The notes beneath the pieces are model-generated. The model worked only from the letters and a program-made list of their open reading frames with translations, was not told the origin of the DNA and did no database searches. Of a stretch of DNA of 64,000 nucleotides, positions 39,751 to 48,231 are shown piece after piece. The stretch's first letter is position 1; each line of letters starts with the position of its first letter. The position numbers and the translations under genes were made by a program. The DNA is from Rivibacter subsaxonicus (GTDB lineage: Bacteria > Pseudomonadota > Gammaproteobacteria > Burkholderiales > Burkholderiaceae_C), in NCBI RefSeq assembly GCF_004217215.1, contig NZ_SHKP01000004.1, forward strand, positions 590,829-654,828, in the 5' to 3' direction.

Positions 39751-40063
39751 GCAGTTCCTCGTCGGGCGTTAGGACGAAATTCGGGGCGATCGGTCCGCGT
39801 CTGCCGGCCGCGCGTACGCAAGCAGGCCGGGCGCGGAGGCCGGTAATGCAGGAGCGGGTCGGGTGACCGTCGGGAAGCGCAGCCCTTGCGGGAAGGTTGG
39901 CCGGATGATGTAACCCGTGTCGCGGGTGGCCGGGGCCGGAGGTGCTGCTTCGCTCTCAAAGTGGTGGCGATGTGAGCGTTGTCATCGCTGACAAGCCTGC
40001 CATTATACAAACTGGGGGCCGCCGATCAAGGCGGGAAGCCCCTTGGCGGGGCCTGGACAGACC
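39751..40063 (-). promoter_or_regulatory. dnaG-rpoD intergenic region with rpoD promoter
   Basis: This 313-base gap has no gene. On the minus strand a perfect TATAAT (40002-40007) lies 16 bases after TTGATC (40024-40029), a good sigma-70-type promoter that would give rpoD a leader of about 245 bases. A short GCCCC/GGGGC hairpin (40038-40052) just after the dnaG stop overlaps the promoter and may be a weak terminator. The long leader has GC-rich palindromic stretches but no riboswitch I can name. Confidence 0.75.
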
Positions 40064-41788
40064 CTAGCGCCGACCCAGCAGGGGCGAGATTTCGGCGCGG
40101 ATCCGATCCTTTTGCAACTGATTCATCAACACCGGCAGGTCCTCCAGCGCGGGTTGCAGCGCCGGGTCGTTGGCGTCGATCAGGGCCAGCACCGGCGCGG
40201 CCCATTCCAGGCCGGCCAGCGCCACCCGCAGCGTGGCCCAGGGCTGGGCGCCATGTTCCTGCACCTCGCGGTCGAGCCAGCGGAAGAACTCGCCGTGCCA
40301 GCCGGGCTGGGCCGACAGCAGTTCGTGGTCGGCGTCGGAGAGCTGCAACCAGCCCTCGGCGTGGCCGGCCAGCGCCCAGGCCACGTTGTCGGCCGGGCCG
40401 CGGATCGCGGCGCGCGGCGCTCGGCGCGGCGCGCGGGGGGCGCCGCCGCGCGCGCCGCGAGCGGCCGAGCGCGCGGCGCCGGGGCGCACGCCGGTGAACA
40501 GCGCCATCAGCTCCTCGCCCGGCAACTGGGCCAGCGCCGCCAGTTCGCCGGCCACCTGCAGCTTCAGCGCCCCGTCGGGCAACTGCAGCCACAGCGGCTT
40601 GGCCTGGGCGACGAAGCGCGCGCGGCCCTCGGCGGTGCCGAGGTCGCAGCCCTCGCGCGCCAGGTCGGCGAGCTGGCGCGACAGCGGCAGCGCCTGCGCC
40701 ACGTAGCTCTCGAAGCCGCTCTGGCCATGCTCGCGGATGTAAGAGTCGGGGTCGTGCTCGGTCGGCAGGAACAGGAAGCGGAAGCTGCGCGTGTCGCTTG
40801 CGTGCGGCAGCGCGGCCTCGAGCGCGCGCGCGGCGGCGCGGCGGCCGGCGGCGTCGCCGTCGAAGCTGAAGACGATGCTGTCGGTGAAGCGCAGCAGCTT
40901 CTGCACATGCTCGGCGGTGCAGGCGGTGCCGAGCGTCGCCACCGCGTTGGCAAAGCCCATCTGGGCCAGCGCGACCACGTCCATGTAGCCCTCGACCACC
41001 AGGCAATAGCCCTTGGCGCGCAGGGCCTGGCGTGCCTCGAACAGGCCGTAGAGCTCGCGCCCCTTGCTGAACACCGGCGTTTCCGGCGAGTTGAGGTATT
41101 TGGGCTCGCCCTTGTCGAGCACGCGACCGCCAAAGCCGATCACCTCGCCCTGCACGCTGCGGATCGGGAACATGATGCGGTCGCGAAAGCGGTCGTAGCG
41201 CTTCTGCTCCTCGCCCTCGTCGCCGGTCACGATCACCAGGCCCGACTCCGTCAGCAGCGGATCGTCGTAGCGTGGGTAGACGCTGGCCAGCCCGCGCCAG
41301 CCCTCGGGCGCGTAGCCCAGGCCGAAGCGGGCCGCGATCTCGCCGCTGAGGCCACGACCCTTGAGGTAGGCCACCGCACGAGCGTCGGCCTTCAGCTTGG
41401 CCTTGTAGTGCGCCGCGGCCTTGGCCAGCACCTCGGTCAGCGTCTGCTGGCGTTCCTTGGCGGCTTTGGCGCGCTCGCGTTCCTCGGGGCTGCGTTCTTC
41501 CTCGGGCACCTGCATGCCAAGCTGCTGCGCGAGATCCTCGACAGCTTCGACGAACGTGGCGCCTGTGAATTCCGTGAGAAACCGAATCGCGTCGCCGTGT
41601 ACGCCACAACCAAAACAGTTGTAGAACTGCTTATCTGGAACGACGTAGAAGCTCGGCGTCTTCTCTCCGTGGAAGGGGCAAAGCCCCTTCCAGTCGCCGC
41701 CAGACTTCTTCAGCGTGACATGGCGACCGACCACCTCGACGATGTCGGCGCGGGCCAGCAGCTCCTGGATGAAGCCGGGCGGGATCAT
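40064..41788 (-). CDS. dnaG: DNA primase DnaG
   Basis: Makes RNA primers for replication. The 574-residue protein has the CHC2 zinc ribbon (CPFHGEKTPSFYVVPDKQFYNCFGCGVHGDAIRFL), the catalytic core with TOPRIM (LVVEGYMDVVALAQMGFANAVATLGTACT ... FSFDGDAAGRRAA) and a C-terminal helical domain for DnaB contact. Between core and C-terminal domain is a 30-residue Ala/Arg/Pro/Gly-rich low-complexity linker (about 40411-40500). ATG at 41788 (MIPPGFIQELLARADIVEVV). An S21 gene (rpsU), common upstream in this operon type, is not present here. Confidence 0.96.
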   Translation of the reverse strand: MIPPGFIQELLARADIVEVVGRHVTLKKSGGDWKGLCPFHGEKTPSFYVVPDKQFYNCFGCGVHGDAIRFLTEFTGATFVEAVEDLAQQLGMQVPEEERSPEERERAKAAKERQQTLTEVLAKAAAHYKAKLKADARAVAYLKGRGLSGEIAARFGLGYAPEGWRGLASVYPRYDDPLLTESGLVIVTGDEGEEQKRYDRFRDRIMFPIRSVQGEVIGFGGRVLDKGEPKYLNSPETPVFSKGRELYGLFEARQALRAKGYCLVVEGYMDVVALAQMGFANAVATLGTACTAEHVQKLLRFTDSIVFSFDGDAAGRRAAARALEAALPHASDTRSFRFLFLPTEHDPDSYIREHGQSGFESYVAQALPLSRQLADLAREGCDLGTAEGRARFVAQAKPLWLQLPDGALKLQVAGELAALAQLPGEELMALFTGVRPGAARSAARGARGGAPRAPRRAPRAAIRGPADNVAWALAGHAEGWLQLSDADHELLSAQPGWHGEFFRWLDREVQEHGAQPWATLRVALAGLEWAAPVLALIDANDPALQPALEDLPVLMNQLQKDRIRAEISPLLGRR

Positions 41789-41799
41789 CCTCGCGGTCC

Positions 41800-42654
41800 C
41801 TATCGAGTGACCAAGCTGCCGAGCAGCTCGCGCAGCGCGAGCCGCACCTGCGTGAAGCCCTGCAGCGTCGGCAGCCACTCGAGTTCGGGTGCCTGTTCGG
41901 AGACGAAGAATCCCAGCGGCGCCGGCGTGATCTTCAGGCTGCCGCCGGCCGCCTGCTCGAAGGCGCGCAGCGCGCGCGGCATGTGCCAGGCATGGGTGAC
42001 CAGCACGATCTGCTGCACGCCGTCGGCGCGCAGCAGGGCCACGGTGCGCTGCGCGTTCTCGCGCGTGTCGCGCGAACGGGTCTCGGTCCAGCGCAGCGGC
42101 TTGAGGAACTCGTCCTCGGCCACCCGCGCGGCGATCTCGGCCTCGCTCAGCTGGCTGTCGGCCGGCGCCTGGCTCTGCTGCGACCAGCCGATGCCGCCCG
42201 AGAAGGCGATCGGCAGCCCGGTCTCGCGTGCCAGCCGGATGCCGTAGCGCAGCCGCTGCAGCGACCAGCTGTTGAGGTCGGCGGTGCCGAGTTCCTTGGC
42301 GCGCGGGATGCGGCCGCCGCCGAGCACCACGATCGCCGCGCTCGGCGCGACGTGGCTCTTGGCCTGCTTGCCGCTGCCCGACTTGAGTTCGGCCAGCGTC
42401 TCCTCGGCAATCGGCGCCGGTGGCCGCAGCACCTGGCGCTCGATCACGCGGGCCACCGCCGTGCAGCAGGCCAGCCAGATCGCGATGCACGACAGCAGCA
42501 CCATCATGCCGCCCAGCAAGCGGCGGCGCGCCGACAACCCCCAGCCCAGCAGGATCAGCAGCAGCAGGGGCACCGGCGGCAGCGCCAGCGCGGTCAGGAT
42601 GGGTTTCCAGCTATCAAACACGGTCAGGTCCAGGGCGATCACGCAAGGCGGCAA
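41800..42654 (-). CDS. YdcF/ElyC-family envelope protein (DUF218)
   Basis: A 284-residue inner-membrane protein with two N-terminal membrane helices and a DUF218 domain. The domain core is IVVLGGGRIPRA, LRYGIRLARETGLPIAFSGGIG, TETRSRDTRENAQRTVALL and VLVTHAWHMPRALRAFE. The E. coli relative ElyC maintains peptidoglycan synthesis and undecaprenyl-phosphate use under stress. The frame is open to a TTG at 42654; a GTG at 42642 is equally possible and no ATG is suitable, so the start is unsure. 11 bases upstream of dnaG. Confidence 0.86.
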   Translation of the reverse strand: MPPCVIALDLTVFDSWKPILTALALPPVPLLLLILLGWGLSARRRLLGGMMVLLSCIAIWLACCTAVARVIERQVLRPPAPIAEETLAELKSGSGKQAKSHVAPSAAIVVLGGGRIPRAKELGTADLNSWSLQRLRYGIRLARETGLPIAFSGGIGWSQQSQAPADSQLSEAEIAARVAEDEFLKPLRWTETRSRDTRENAQRTVALLRADGVQQIVLVTHAWHMPRALRAFEQAAGGSLKITPAPLGFFVSEQAPELEWLPTLQGFTQVRLALRELLGSLVTR

Positions 42655-42731
42655 AAGACCGTAGGATTCTGCCCGGCGGGCCGCGTGGCCCGCATTGACG
42701 CCAACGCGGACTGTGGCCCCGCCGCCTCGTG

Positions 42732-43331
42732 ATGAACCCTGAACCCGACGCCGACGACCGCAGCGCCGTTGCCGGCCGGCCCGCGCCTGCCGTGGCCACG
42801 CTCGGCGGCGGCTGCTTCTGGTGCCTCGAGGCGGTCTTCCTCGACGTCGAGGGCGTGCTGTCGGTGGAATCGGGCTACTGCAACGGCCACGCCATCGATC
42901 CCAGCTATGAGCAGGTCTGCAGCGGCACCACCGGCCATGCCGAGGTGGTGCGCGTGGCTTTCGACCCGGCCCGCATCGCCTTTCGCGAGCTGCTCGAGAT
43001 CTTCTTCACGATCCACGACCCGACCACGCTCGATCGCCAGGGCAACGACGTCGGCCCGCAGTACCGCTCGGGCATCTACACCCACGACGACGAGCAGGCC
43101 GGTGTCGCGCGCGCGGTGATCAAGGAGATCGAGGCCAGCGGCGTGCTGCGCGGCGCCAAGGTGGTCACCGAGGTCGAGCGCGAGCGCAACTACTGGCGCG
43201 CCGAGGACTACCACCAGAACTATTTCGCCCAGCATCCGGGCCAGGGCTATTGCGCCTTCGTGGTCGCGCCCAAGCTCGAGAAGTTCCGCAGGACCTTTGC
43301 CGCGCGCCGTCGGCAACCGTCCGGCGCCTGA
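42732..43331 (+). CDS. msrA: Peptide methionine (S)-S-oxide reductase MsrA
   Basis: Reduces the S epimer of methionine sulfoxide in proteins and so repairs oxidative damage. The 199-residue product has the catalytic GGGCFWCLEAVF motif with the nucleophile Cys, then SVESGYCNGH, YEQVCSGTTGHAEVV and NDVGPQYRSGIYTHDDEQ, and the C-terminal EDYHQNYFAQHPGQGYCAFVVAPKLEKF with a resolving Cys. ATG at 42732, with a GTG one codon before. It diverges from the elyC-like gene. Confidence 0.95.
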   Translation: MNPEPDADDRSAVAGRPAPAVATLGGGCFWCLEAVFLDVEGVLSVESGYCNGHAIDPSYEQVCSGTTGHAEVVRVAFDPARIAFRELLEIFFTIHDPTTLDRQGNDVGPQYRSGIYTHDDEQAGVARAVIKEIEASGVLRGAKVVTEVERERNYWRAEDYHQNYFAQHPGQGYCAFVVAPKLEKFRRTFAARRRQPSGA

Positions 43332-43336
43332 GTCCG

Positions 43337-43714
43337 ATGCACTTGCTGCGTCGCCGCCCGTCGCTGCCGCTGGCCCTGCTGCTGGCGTGGGCGCTGCTCG
43401 GCGCGCAGTTGCTCGGCGGCTGGCACCGCATCGCGCACGCGCCGCAGGGCTTGCCCGCCACGCTGGTGCAGGCCGTGCCGGGCAGCGCCGAGTTCGCCGA
43501 CCCGGGCTCGGCCCTGGGTCACACGCGCGGCAGCGCCGACTGCGGCCTGTTCGACCAGCTGCTGGTCGCCGCCGCTCTGGTCTCGAGCGCGCCACCGGCA
43601 TCGCCGGTGCTCGTGCCCGCCTTCGACACGCTGCCGGCCCTCGGCAGCGATGTCCTCGCCACCGCCTGGCAACGGCCGGCGGCGCGCGCGCCCCCGCTCG
43701 GCCACAGCGCCTGA
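43337..43714 (+). CDS. Hypothetical exported protein, DUF2946-like
   Basis: A 125-residue protein with an N-terminal signal/membrane segment (LALLLAWALLGAQLLGG) and a small Ala/Pro-rich body with one His cluster (WHRIAHAP) and one Cys (ADCGLFDQLLVAAAL). The layout and its place right before a TonB-dependent receptor gene match the DUF2946/DUF2282-like accessory proteins often found with metal-uptake receptors. No function is established. The 124 bases between it and the receptor have a GC-rich hairpin (near 43806-43831) and no other gene. Confidence 0.6.
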   Translation: MHLLRRRPSLPLALLLAWALLGAQLLGGWHRIAHAPQGLPATLVQAVPGSAEFADPGSALGHTRGSADCGLFDQLLVAAALVSSAPPASPVLVPAFDTLPALGSDVLATAWQRPAARAPPLGHSA

Positions 43715-43838
43715 GCCCGATCCTGCGCGCCCCGGAGGCGCGCAGCTGCTGATCTGTCGCGCCGGCCTCGTGGCCGCGCGCCGGTCGCCACCACCCCATT
43801 CCCGGATGGCGCCCCCGCAGGGAGGCGCCACGTGAGCC

Positions 43839-45887
43839 ATGCCAACTCCGCCCTTTCGGCCGCCGCTGCGCAGCGTGCTGGCCCTTGCCGTGCTGGGCGC
43901 TGCCTGCGCCGTCCGCGCACAGGACGCTGCCGCGGCCGCCGCCACCCTCGCGCCGGTGCTCGTCACCGGCAACCCGCTCGCCGCCGATGCCCTCGCCACG
44001 CCGGCCAGCGTGCTGACGGGCACCGAACTCGTGCTGCGCCGTGGCAGCACGCTCGGCGACACGCTCGGCTCGCTGCCGGGTGTTTCCAGCAGCTACTTCG
44101 GCCCCAACGCCAACCGGCCGGTGATCCGCGGCTTCGACGGCGACCGCATCCGCGTGCTCAACAACGCCGGCGCTTCGCTCGACGCCTCCTCGCTGAGCTT
44201 CGACCACGCGGTGCCGCTCGACCCGCTGCTGGTCACGCGGCTCGAGGTGCTGCGCGGTCCGGCCGCGCTGCTCTACGGCGGCAGCGCGGTCGGCGGCGTC
44301 GTCAACGCGATCGACAACCGCATCCCGCGCGAGCCGCAGCCAGGCGTGAGCGGCGTGGCCGAAGCCCGCGGCGGCGGTGCCGCACGCGAGCGCGCGGCGG
44401 TCGGTGCGGTCGACGCTGGCGGCGAGGGCTTCGCGCTGCATGCCGATGCCTTCGCGCGCCGCACAGACGACCTGCGCACGCCCGACTACAAGCGCCCCGA
44501 CGGCGCCGGCGGCTTCACGCGCGAGAACCGCATCATCAACTCGACCAGCGAGGGCAGGGGCGGCGCGCTCGGCGGCTCCTGGGTCGGCAGCCGCGGCTAC
44601 CTCGGCCTGGCCTGGGACAGCTATCGCAACGACTACGGCGTCGTGGCCGAGGAAGACATCCTCATCAAGATGCAGCGCGACAAGCTCGCGCTCGCCGGCG
44701 AGTACCGCTTCAACGACGGTTTCGTGCGCAAGATCAGCGGTCGCGTCCAGCGCACCGACTACCAGCACGAGGAGGTAGAGGGCACGGGCGAGGTCGGCAC
44801 CACCTTCGAGAACAAGGGCACCGACAGCCGCTTCGAACTCGAGCACGCGGCTATCGGCGCGCTCAAGGGCGTGATCGGCCTGCAGACCGAGGACTCCGAC
44901 TTCTCGGCACTCGGCGACGAGGCCTTCGTGCCCAGCACCGGCACGCGCCAGTTCGCCGGCTTCGTGTTCGAAGAGCTCGGCGTGGGCGAAGCCAAGATCA
45001 GCTTCGGCGGCCGAATCGAGCGCACCACAGTCGACTCGGCCGGCGACGCCGATCCCGCCGAGCCGAAGTTCGGCGATCCGCAAAGTCGCCGCTTCACCAC
45101 CGGCAGCGCCGCGCTCGGCGGGCTGTGGCCGCTGGCGGGCGGCTGGCAGGCGAGCGCCAACCTCGCCTACACCGAGCGTGCGCCCACGCTCTACGAGCTC
45201 TACGCCAACGGTGTGCACGCCGCCACCGGCACCTTCGAGCGCGGCAGCCTCGACCAGCACAAGGAGCGCGGCAGCAACCTCGATCTCGGCCTGCAGTGGT
45301 CGACCTCGCCGCACAGCAGCGTCAAGGCCAGCCTGTTCGCGAGCGACTTTTCCAACTACATCGCGCTGCTGGCGACCGGCGAGCCGGACTTCATCGACGC
45401 CGACAGCGGCGAGAGCTTCCCGGTCTACGCCTTCCAGGGCGTCAGGGCCCGCTTCGTCGGCGGCGAACTGGAAGCGCGCTGGCGCCTGCTCGACGCCGGC
45501 CGCACGCTCGACCTCGATGGCCAGCTCGACTGGGTGCGTGCCGACAACCGCACGAGCGGCGAGCCGCTGCCGCGCATCGCGCCGCTGCGCGCCGCGCTCG
45601 GCGCGAGCTGGGGTTTTGCCGAGGACTGGCTGCTGCGCGGCGAAGTTCGCCACGCGGCGCGCCAGAGCCGGGTGCCGTCGGACGACGTCGCCACGCCGAG
45701 CTACACGCTGCTCAACCTGGCGCTCAGCAAGAGCTTCGGACTCGGCGGCGCGGCCGGGCTGGCCTACCTCAAGCTCGACAACCTGACGGACGAGCTCGCC
45801 TTCAACGCCAGCACCATCGGCACCGTGCGACCGCTCGCGCCGCTGGGCGGGAGGGCGCTAAGCGCGGGGCTGAGGTTGAGCTTTTGA
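43839..45887 (+). CDS. TonB-dependent outer-membrane receptor, ZnuD-like
   Basis: A 682-residue outer-membrane receptor that imports a substrate with energy from TonB. After a signal peptide the TonB-box region is TLAPVLVTGNPL, the plug has GDTLGSLPGVSSSYFGPNANRPVIRGFDGDRIRVLNNAG and LEVLRGPAALLYGGSAVGGVVNAIDNRIP, and the barrel ends in RALSAGLRLSF with the C-terminal Phe. The plug motif with RPVIRGFDGDRIRVL and the FDHAVPLDP block are typical of ZnuD zinc/heme receptors; zinc is the likely substrate. A Zur box was not found by eye. Confidence 0.88.
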   Translation: MPTPPFRPPLRSVLALAVLGAACAVRAQDAAAAAATLAPVLVTGNPLAADALATPASVLTGTELVLRRGSTLGDTLGSLPGVSSSYFGPNANRPVIRGFDGDRIRVLNNAGASLDASSLSFDHAVPLDPLLVTRLEVLRGPAALLYGGSAVGGVVNAIDNRIPREPQPGVSGVAEARGGGAARERAAVGAVDAGGEGFALHADAFARRTDDLRTPDYKRPDGAGGFTRENRIINSTSEGRGGALGGSWVGSRGYLGLAWDSYRNDYGVVAEEDILIKMQRDKLALAGEYRFNDGFVRKISGRVQRTDYQHEEVEGTGEVGTTFENKGTDSRFELEHAAIGALKGVIGLQTEDSDFSALGDEAFVPSTGTRQFAGFVFEELGVGEAKISFGGRIERTTVDSAGDADPAEPKFGDPQSRRFTTGSAALGGLWPLAGGWQASANLAYTERAPTLYELYANGVHAATGTFERGSLDQHKERGSNLDLGLQWSTSPHSSVKASLFASDFSNYIALLATGEPDFIDADSGESFPVYAFQGVRARFVGGELEARWRLLDAGRTLDLDGQLDWVRADNRTSGEPLPRIAPLRAALGASWGFAEDWLLRGEVRHAARQSRVPSDDVATPSYTLLNLALSKSFGLGGAAGLAYLKLDNLTDELAFNASTIGTVRPLAPLGGRALSAGLRLSF

Positions 45888-45914
45888 GGTGCATCGGCGA
45901 CGGCAAGAGCAGCT

Positions 45915-47000
45915 TCACGCTGCCGGCGCGGACGCCAGTGGGGCATGCGCTGAACCGAGCGTCGCAGCCCAGTAGGGCGCGGGGCGCCCGGCCGACTCCG
46001 TGCCCGGCAGGGCATCGAGCGGGCTGCGCACCGCGCCGCCCAGCCGCAGCACGTGGGTGTAGATCATCGTCGTGCTCACGTCGCTGTGGCCAAGCAGTTC
46101 TTGCACGGTGCGGATGTCGTAGCCCGCCTGCAGCAAGTGGGTGGCAAAGGAGTGCCGCAGCGTGTGCGGCGTGGCCGGCTTGTGGATGCCGGCGGCAGCC
46201 ACGGCGAGCTTGAAGGCGCGTTGGAACGTCTGGTCGTAGAGGTGGTGGCGGCGGACGACGCCTGAGCGCGGATCGGTGGCGTGGGTGGCCTGCGGAAAGA
46301 CCCAGAACCAGACCCACGACTGGTCGGCGCGCGGGTACTTGCGATCGAGCGCGTCGGGCATGAACACGCCGCCACGGCCACGGTGCCGGTCGTCGAGCCA
46401 CAGCTCGCGCGCGGCAGCGAGTTGCGCCCGCAGCGGCTCGACCAGCGTGGCCGGCAGCATGACCACGCGATCCTTGCCGCCCTTGCCCTGGCGCACGATG
46501 AAGGCGCCGCGGTCGAACTCCACGTCCTTGACGCGCAACTGCAGTGCCTCGGTGATGCGCATGCCGGTGCCGTAGAGCAGTTGCGCAAGCAGGTGCAGCG
46601 TGGTGTTGTGGGCCAGCGCGGCAAACAGGCGCGCCACCTCGGCCGCGCCGAGCACCACCGGCAGCCGCCGTGGCACGCGAGGGCGGCCCATATCCTGCAT
46701 CCACGGCAGATCGTGACCGAGCACCTTGCCGTAGAGGAACAACAACGCCGACAGGGCCTGCCGATGGGTGGACGCAGCGACGCCGCGCGCGTTGGCGAGC
46801 CAGGTGCGGAACGCCTCGACTTCGGGCCCGCCCATCGTTGCCGGCTGGCGCACGCCGTGGAAGCGGATGAATGCGCGCGCCCAGTACACGTATGCCTCTT
46901 CGGTGCGCAGGCTGTAATGGAAGAATCGGATGCGCTCGCGCAACTGGTCCAGTACCTTTGGCGCCTTCAGCGAAGGGAGTGTCGGGCTGCCGCTTTTCAT
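45915..47000 (-). CDS. intI: Integron integrase (tyrosine recombinase IntI)
   Basis: Catalyses attI x attC and attC x attC recombination, so it captures and reorders gene cassettes. The 361-residue protein has the tyrosine-recombinase residues Arg148, His279, Arg282, His305 and Tyr314, each two positions after the matching IntI1 residues (146, 277, 280, 303, 312). The IntI-specific extra helix patch is seen between motifs II and III (about residues 225-250: [16 protein letters not shown]), which separates it from XerC/D. ATG at 47000. A LexA box starts 13 bases upstream, so it should be made during SOS. The C-terminal tail is slightly longer than in IntI1. Confidence 0.96.
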   Translation of the reverse strand: MKSGSPTLPSLKAPKVLDQLRERIRFFHYSLRTEEAYVYWARAFIRFHGVRQPATMGGPEVEAFRTWLANARGVAASTHRQALSALLFLYGKVLGHDLPWMQDMGRPRVPRRLPVVLGAAEVARLFAALAHNTTLHLLAQLLYGTGMRITEALQLRVKDVEFDRGAFIVRQGKGGKDRVVMLPATLVEPLRAQLAAARELWLDDRHRGRGGVFMPDALDRKYPRADQSWVWFWVFPQATHATDPRSGVVRRHHLYDQTFQRAFKLAVAAAGIHKPATPHTLRHSFATHLLQAGYDIRTVQELLGHSDVSTTMIYTHVLRLGGAVRSPLDALPGTESAGRPAPYWAATLGSAHAPLASAPAA

Positions 47001-47010
47001 GGTGCGTTAG

Positions 47011-47030
47011 TACTGTATGAACATACAGCC
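47011..47030 (-). promoter_or_regulatory. LexA (SOS) box of the integrase gene
   Basis: TACTGTATGAACATACAGCC holds CTGT (47013-47016), eight bases, and ACAG (47025-47028), a good LexA operator. It ends 13 bases before the intI ATG and would cover the promoter or transcription start. The same control is known for class 1 and Vibrio integron integrases. Confidence 0.88.
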
Positions 47031-47049
47031 TACGCGCCACGACGCGAGC

Positions 47050-47125
47050 GTTCAAGCGGCTTGGCGGCCGACTCGACCTGCCAGATTAGGGAGACTGCGT
47101 CCCGGATTCGGGAACAAAGTTAGAC
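47050..47125 (+). other. attI recombination site
   Basis: The region between the LexA box and the first cassette ends in AACAAAGTTAGAC, with the core box GTTAGAC (47119-47125) and the cut expected between G47119 and T47120. The class 1 attI1 ends in AACAAAGTTAGGC, so 12 of 13 positions agree. The left boundary is approximate. A weak plus-strand promoter could lie here (TTGGCG near 47070 with GATTAG near 47092), but it is not convincing. Confidence 0.8.
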
Positions 47126-47136
47126 GGCACAGGAAC

Positions 47137-47673
47137 ATGTCCGATCATCTCCACGTACGGCGCGTTTCTGCATCGGACGACCTGCACGCGCTGACTGAGC
47201 TTATTCACGCGGCGTATGCGCCCCACGCTGCCACCGGCCTGCGGTATTGGGCAACGCACCAGTCGGTGGCCGACACCGAGAAACGCATCGCGCGCGGAGT
47301 CTGCTTCGTCGGGGAGCTCGGTGGCGAGATCATCGCAACCATCGCGTTGGCCCGGCCAGATCCAGCATCCAAAGTCGAGCTCCTGCGCGAGCCACACACC
47401 TGGTCGTTCGGCCAGTTCGCAGTCGCGCCATTCCACAAGGGCCGGGGCTTCGGCAAGCAGCTCCACGATACCGCGTTGCTGGAGGCCGCCACGCTTGGCT
47501 GCCAGGTCATGGCGCTGCATACTGCGCAACCAGCAGTGGCGCTCATCAACATGTACCGCTCTTGGGGGTACATACAGGTTGGCACATGCGATTGGCGCCC
47601 GCATACAAACTTCCTCAGTATCCTTATGTCAAAGGCTGTTCCTTCTGGCACGGAAGCACGCGGTGCCGTCTAA
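47137..47673 (+). CDS. Cassette 1: GNAT-family N-acetyltransferase
   Basis: A 178-residue GNAT acyltransferase, first gene of the array and so the one best placed for expression from attI. The acetyl-CoA loop is QFAVAPFHKGRGFGKQLHD (R/Q-x2-G-x-G type), preceded by an aromatic beta-4 strand (HTWSFGQFAV) and followed by NMYRSWGYIQVG. No aminoglycoside signature was recognised; the acceptor is unknown. The ATG at 47137 has an AGGAAC ribosome site. Its TAA stop (47671-47673) lies inside the first attC box, as often seen in cassettes. Confidence 0.85.
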   Translation: MSDHLHVRRVSASDDLHALTELIHAAYAPHAATGLRYWATHQSVADTEKRIARGVCFVGELGGEIIATIALARPDPASKVELLREPHTWSFGQFAVAPFHKGRGFGKQLHDTALLEAATLGCQVMALHTAQPAVALINMYRSWGYIQVGTCDWRPHTNFLSILMSKAVPSGTEARGAV

Positions 47674-47745
47674 CCCTTCGCTCCACCTGACGTTCGCCAG
47701 CCGGCTTCGCCGTCCGGCGCCCGCAGGTGAGCTCAAGCGTTAGGA
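47668..47745 (+). repeat. attC 1 (after GNAT cassette)
   Basis: 78 bases. Starts GTCTAAC (47668-47674) and ends GTTAGGA (47739-47745). Arms TTCGCTCCACCTG and CAGGTGAGCTCAAGC pair imperfectly with an unpaired offset, and an inner CCGGCTTCGCCGTCCGG hairpin forms the loop. Confidence 0.88.
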
Positions 47746-47751
47746 CTCAGC

Positions 47752-48132
47752 TTGACGCCCATAGATATCCTGAACGCAGCGAAAAGCAAGACCGTATCGC
47801 ACGTCTGGTTCAGCGATTACAGGGCCATGTACATCGAGCTTGGGAAGCTAACACCTCCGAAGCGAAACAACCCTCAAGGCGAGGTCACCGTATATGCTGG
47901 CTTTCACTGGCAAGGTGACATCAAGAAGCCTCACGGCACGGAGATCTTGGGGGCAGAGATTCTCAGCATCGAAGTCCAGTCAAACTCTGAACTATTGGTG
48001 GGGTTCTCGAACGGTATTCGCCTGTTGACTGGCGTGGAAGGGGATGAGCCGGAGTGGTCTGTGACCGTTCAAGATCGCGCTCATCTTTCAGCAGTGAAAG
48101 GAAGACTGCATGTTGAACCGGCTAAGTCCTAA
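47752..48132 (+). CDS. Cassette 2: hypothetical protein
   Basis: A 126-residue protein without a recognised family. It starts with TTG at 47752, six bases past the attC 1 end; an AGGACTCAGC ribosome-like stretch precedes it. The middle shows a compact alternation of strands and turns (VTVYAGFHWQGDIKKP, GAEILSIEVQSNSELLVGFSNGIRLLTG, EWSVTVQDRAHLS), a small beta-rich cytosolic domain. No signal peptide or membrane helix. Base use is clearly less GC-rich than the host. The TAA stop lies in the next attC. Confidence 0.7.
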   Translation: MTPIDILNAAKSKTVSHVWFSDYRAMYIELGKLTPPKRNNPQGEVTVYAGFHWQGDIKKPHGTEILGAEILSIEVQSNSELLVGFSNGIRLLTGVEGDEPEWSVTVQDRAHLSAVKGRLHVEPAKS

Positions 48133-48228
48133 CGGGTTCGTCGAGTGGACCCACAACGGCGGCCAGCGTGGTCACCATTCCTTGGTGCTGAGTGCGCCGT
48201 TGCGGTCCATTCACGGCTGACGTTGGGC
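48127..48228 (+). repeat. attC 2
   Basis: 102 bases. Starts TCCTAAC (48127-48133) and ends with a perfect GTTGGGC (48222-48228). Arms GGGTTCGTCGAGTGGAC and GTCCATTCACGGCTGAC pair with mismatches; a long variable middle is typical of larger attC sites. Confidence 0.85.
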
Positions 48229-48231
48229 CTC

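Noticed and set aside
42639-45653. 1004-codon minus-strand frame over msrA and the TonB receptor
   Set aside because: Shadow of two strong genes on the plus strand; composition is of the same Arg/Ala/Gly type as other shadows.
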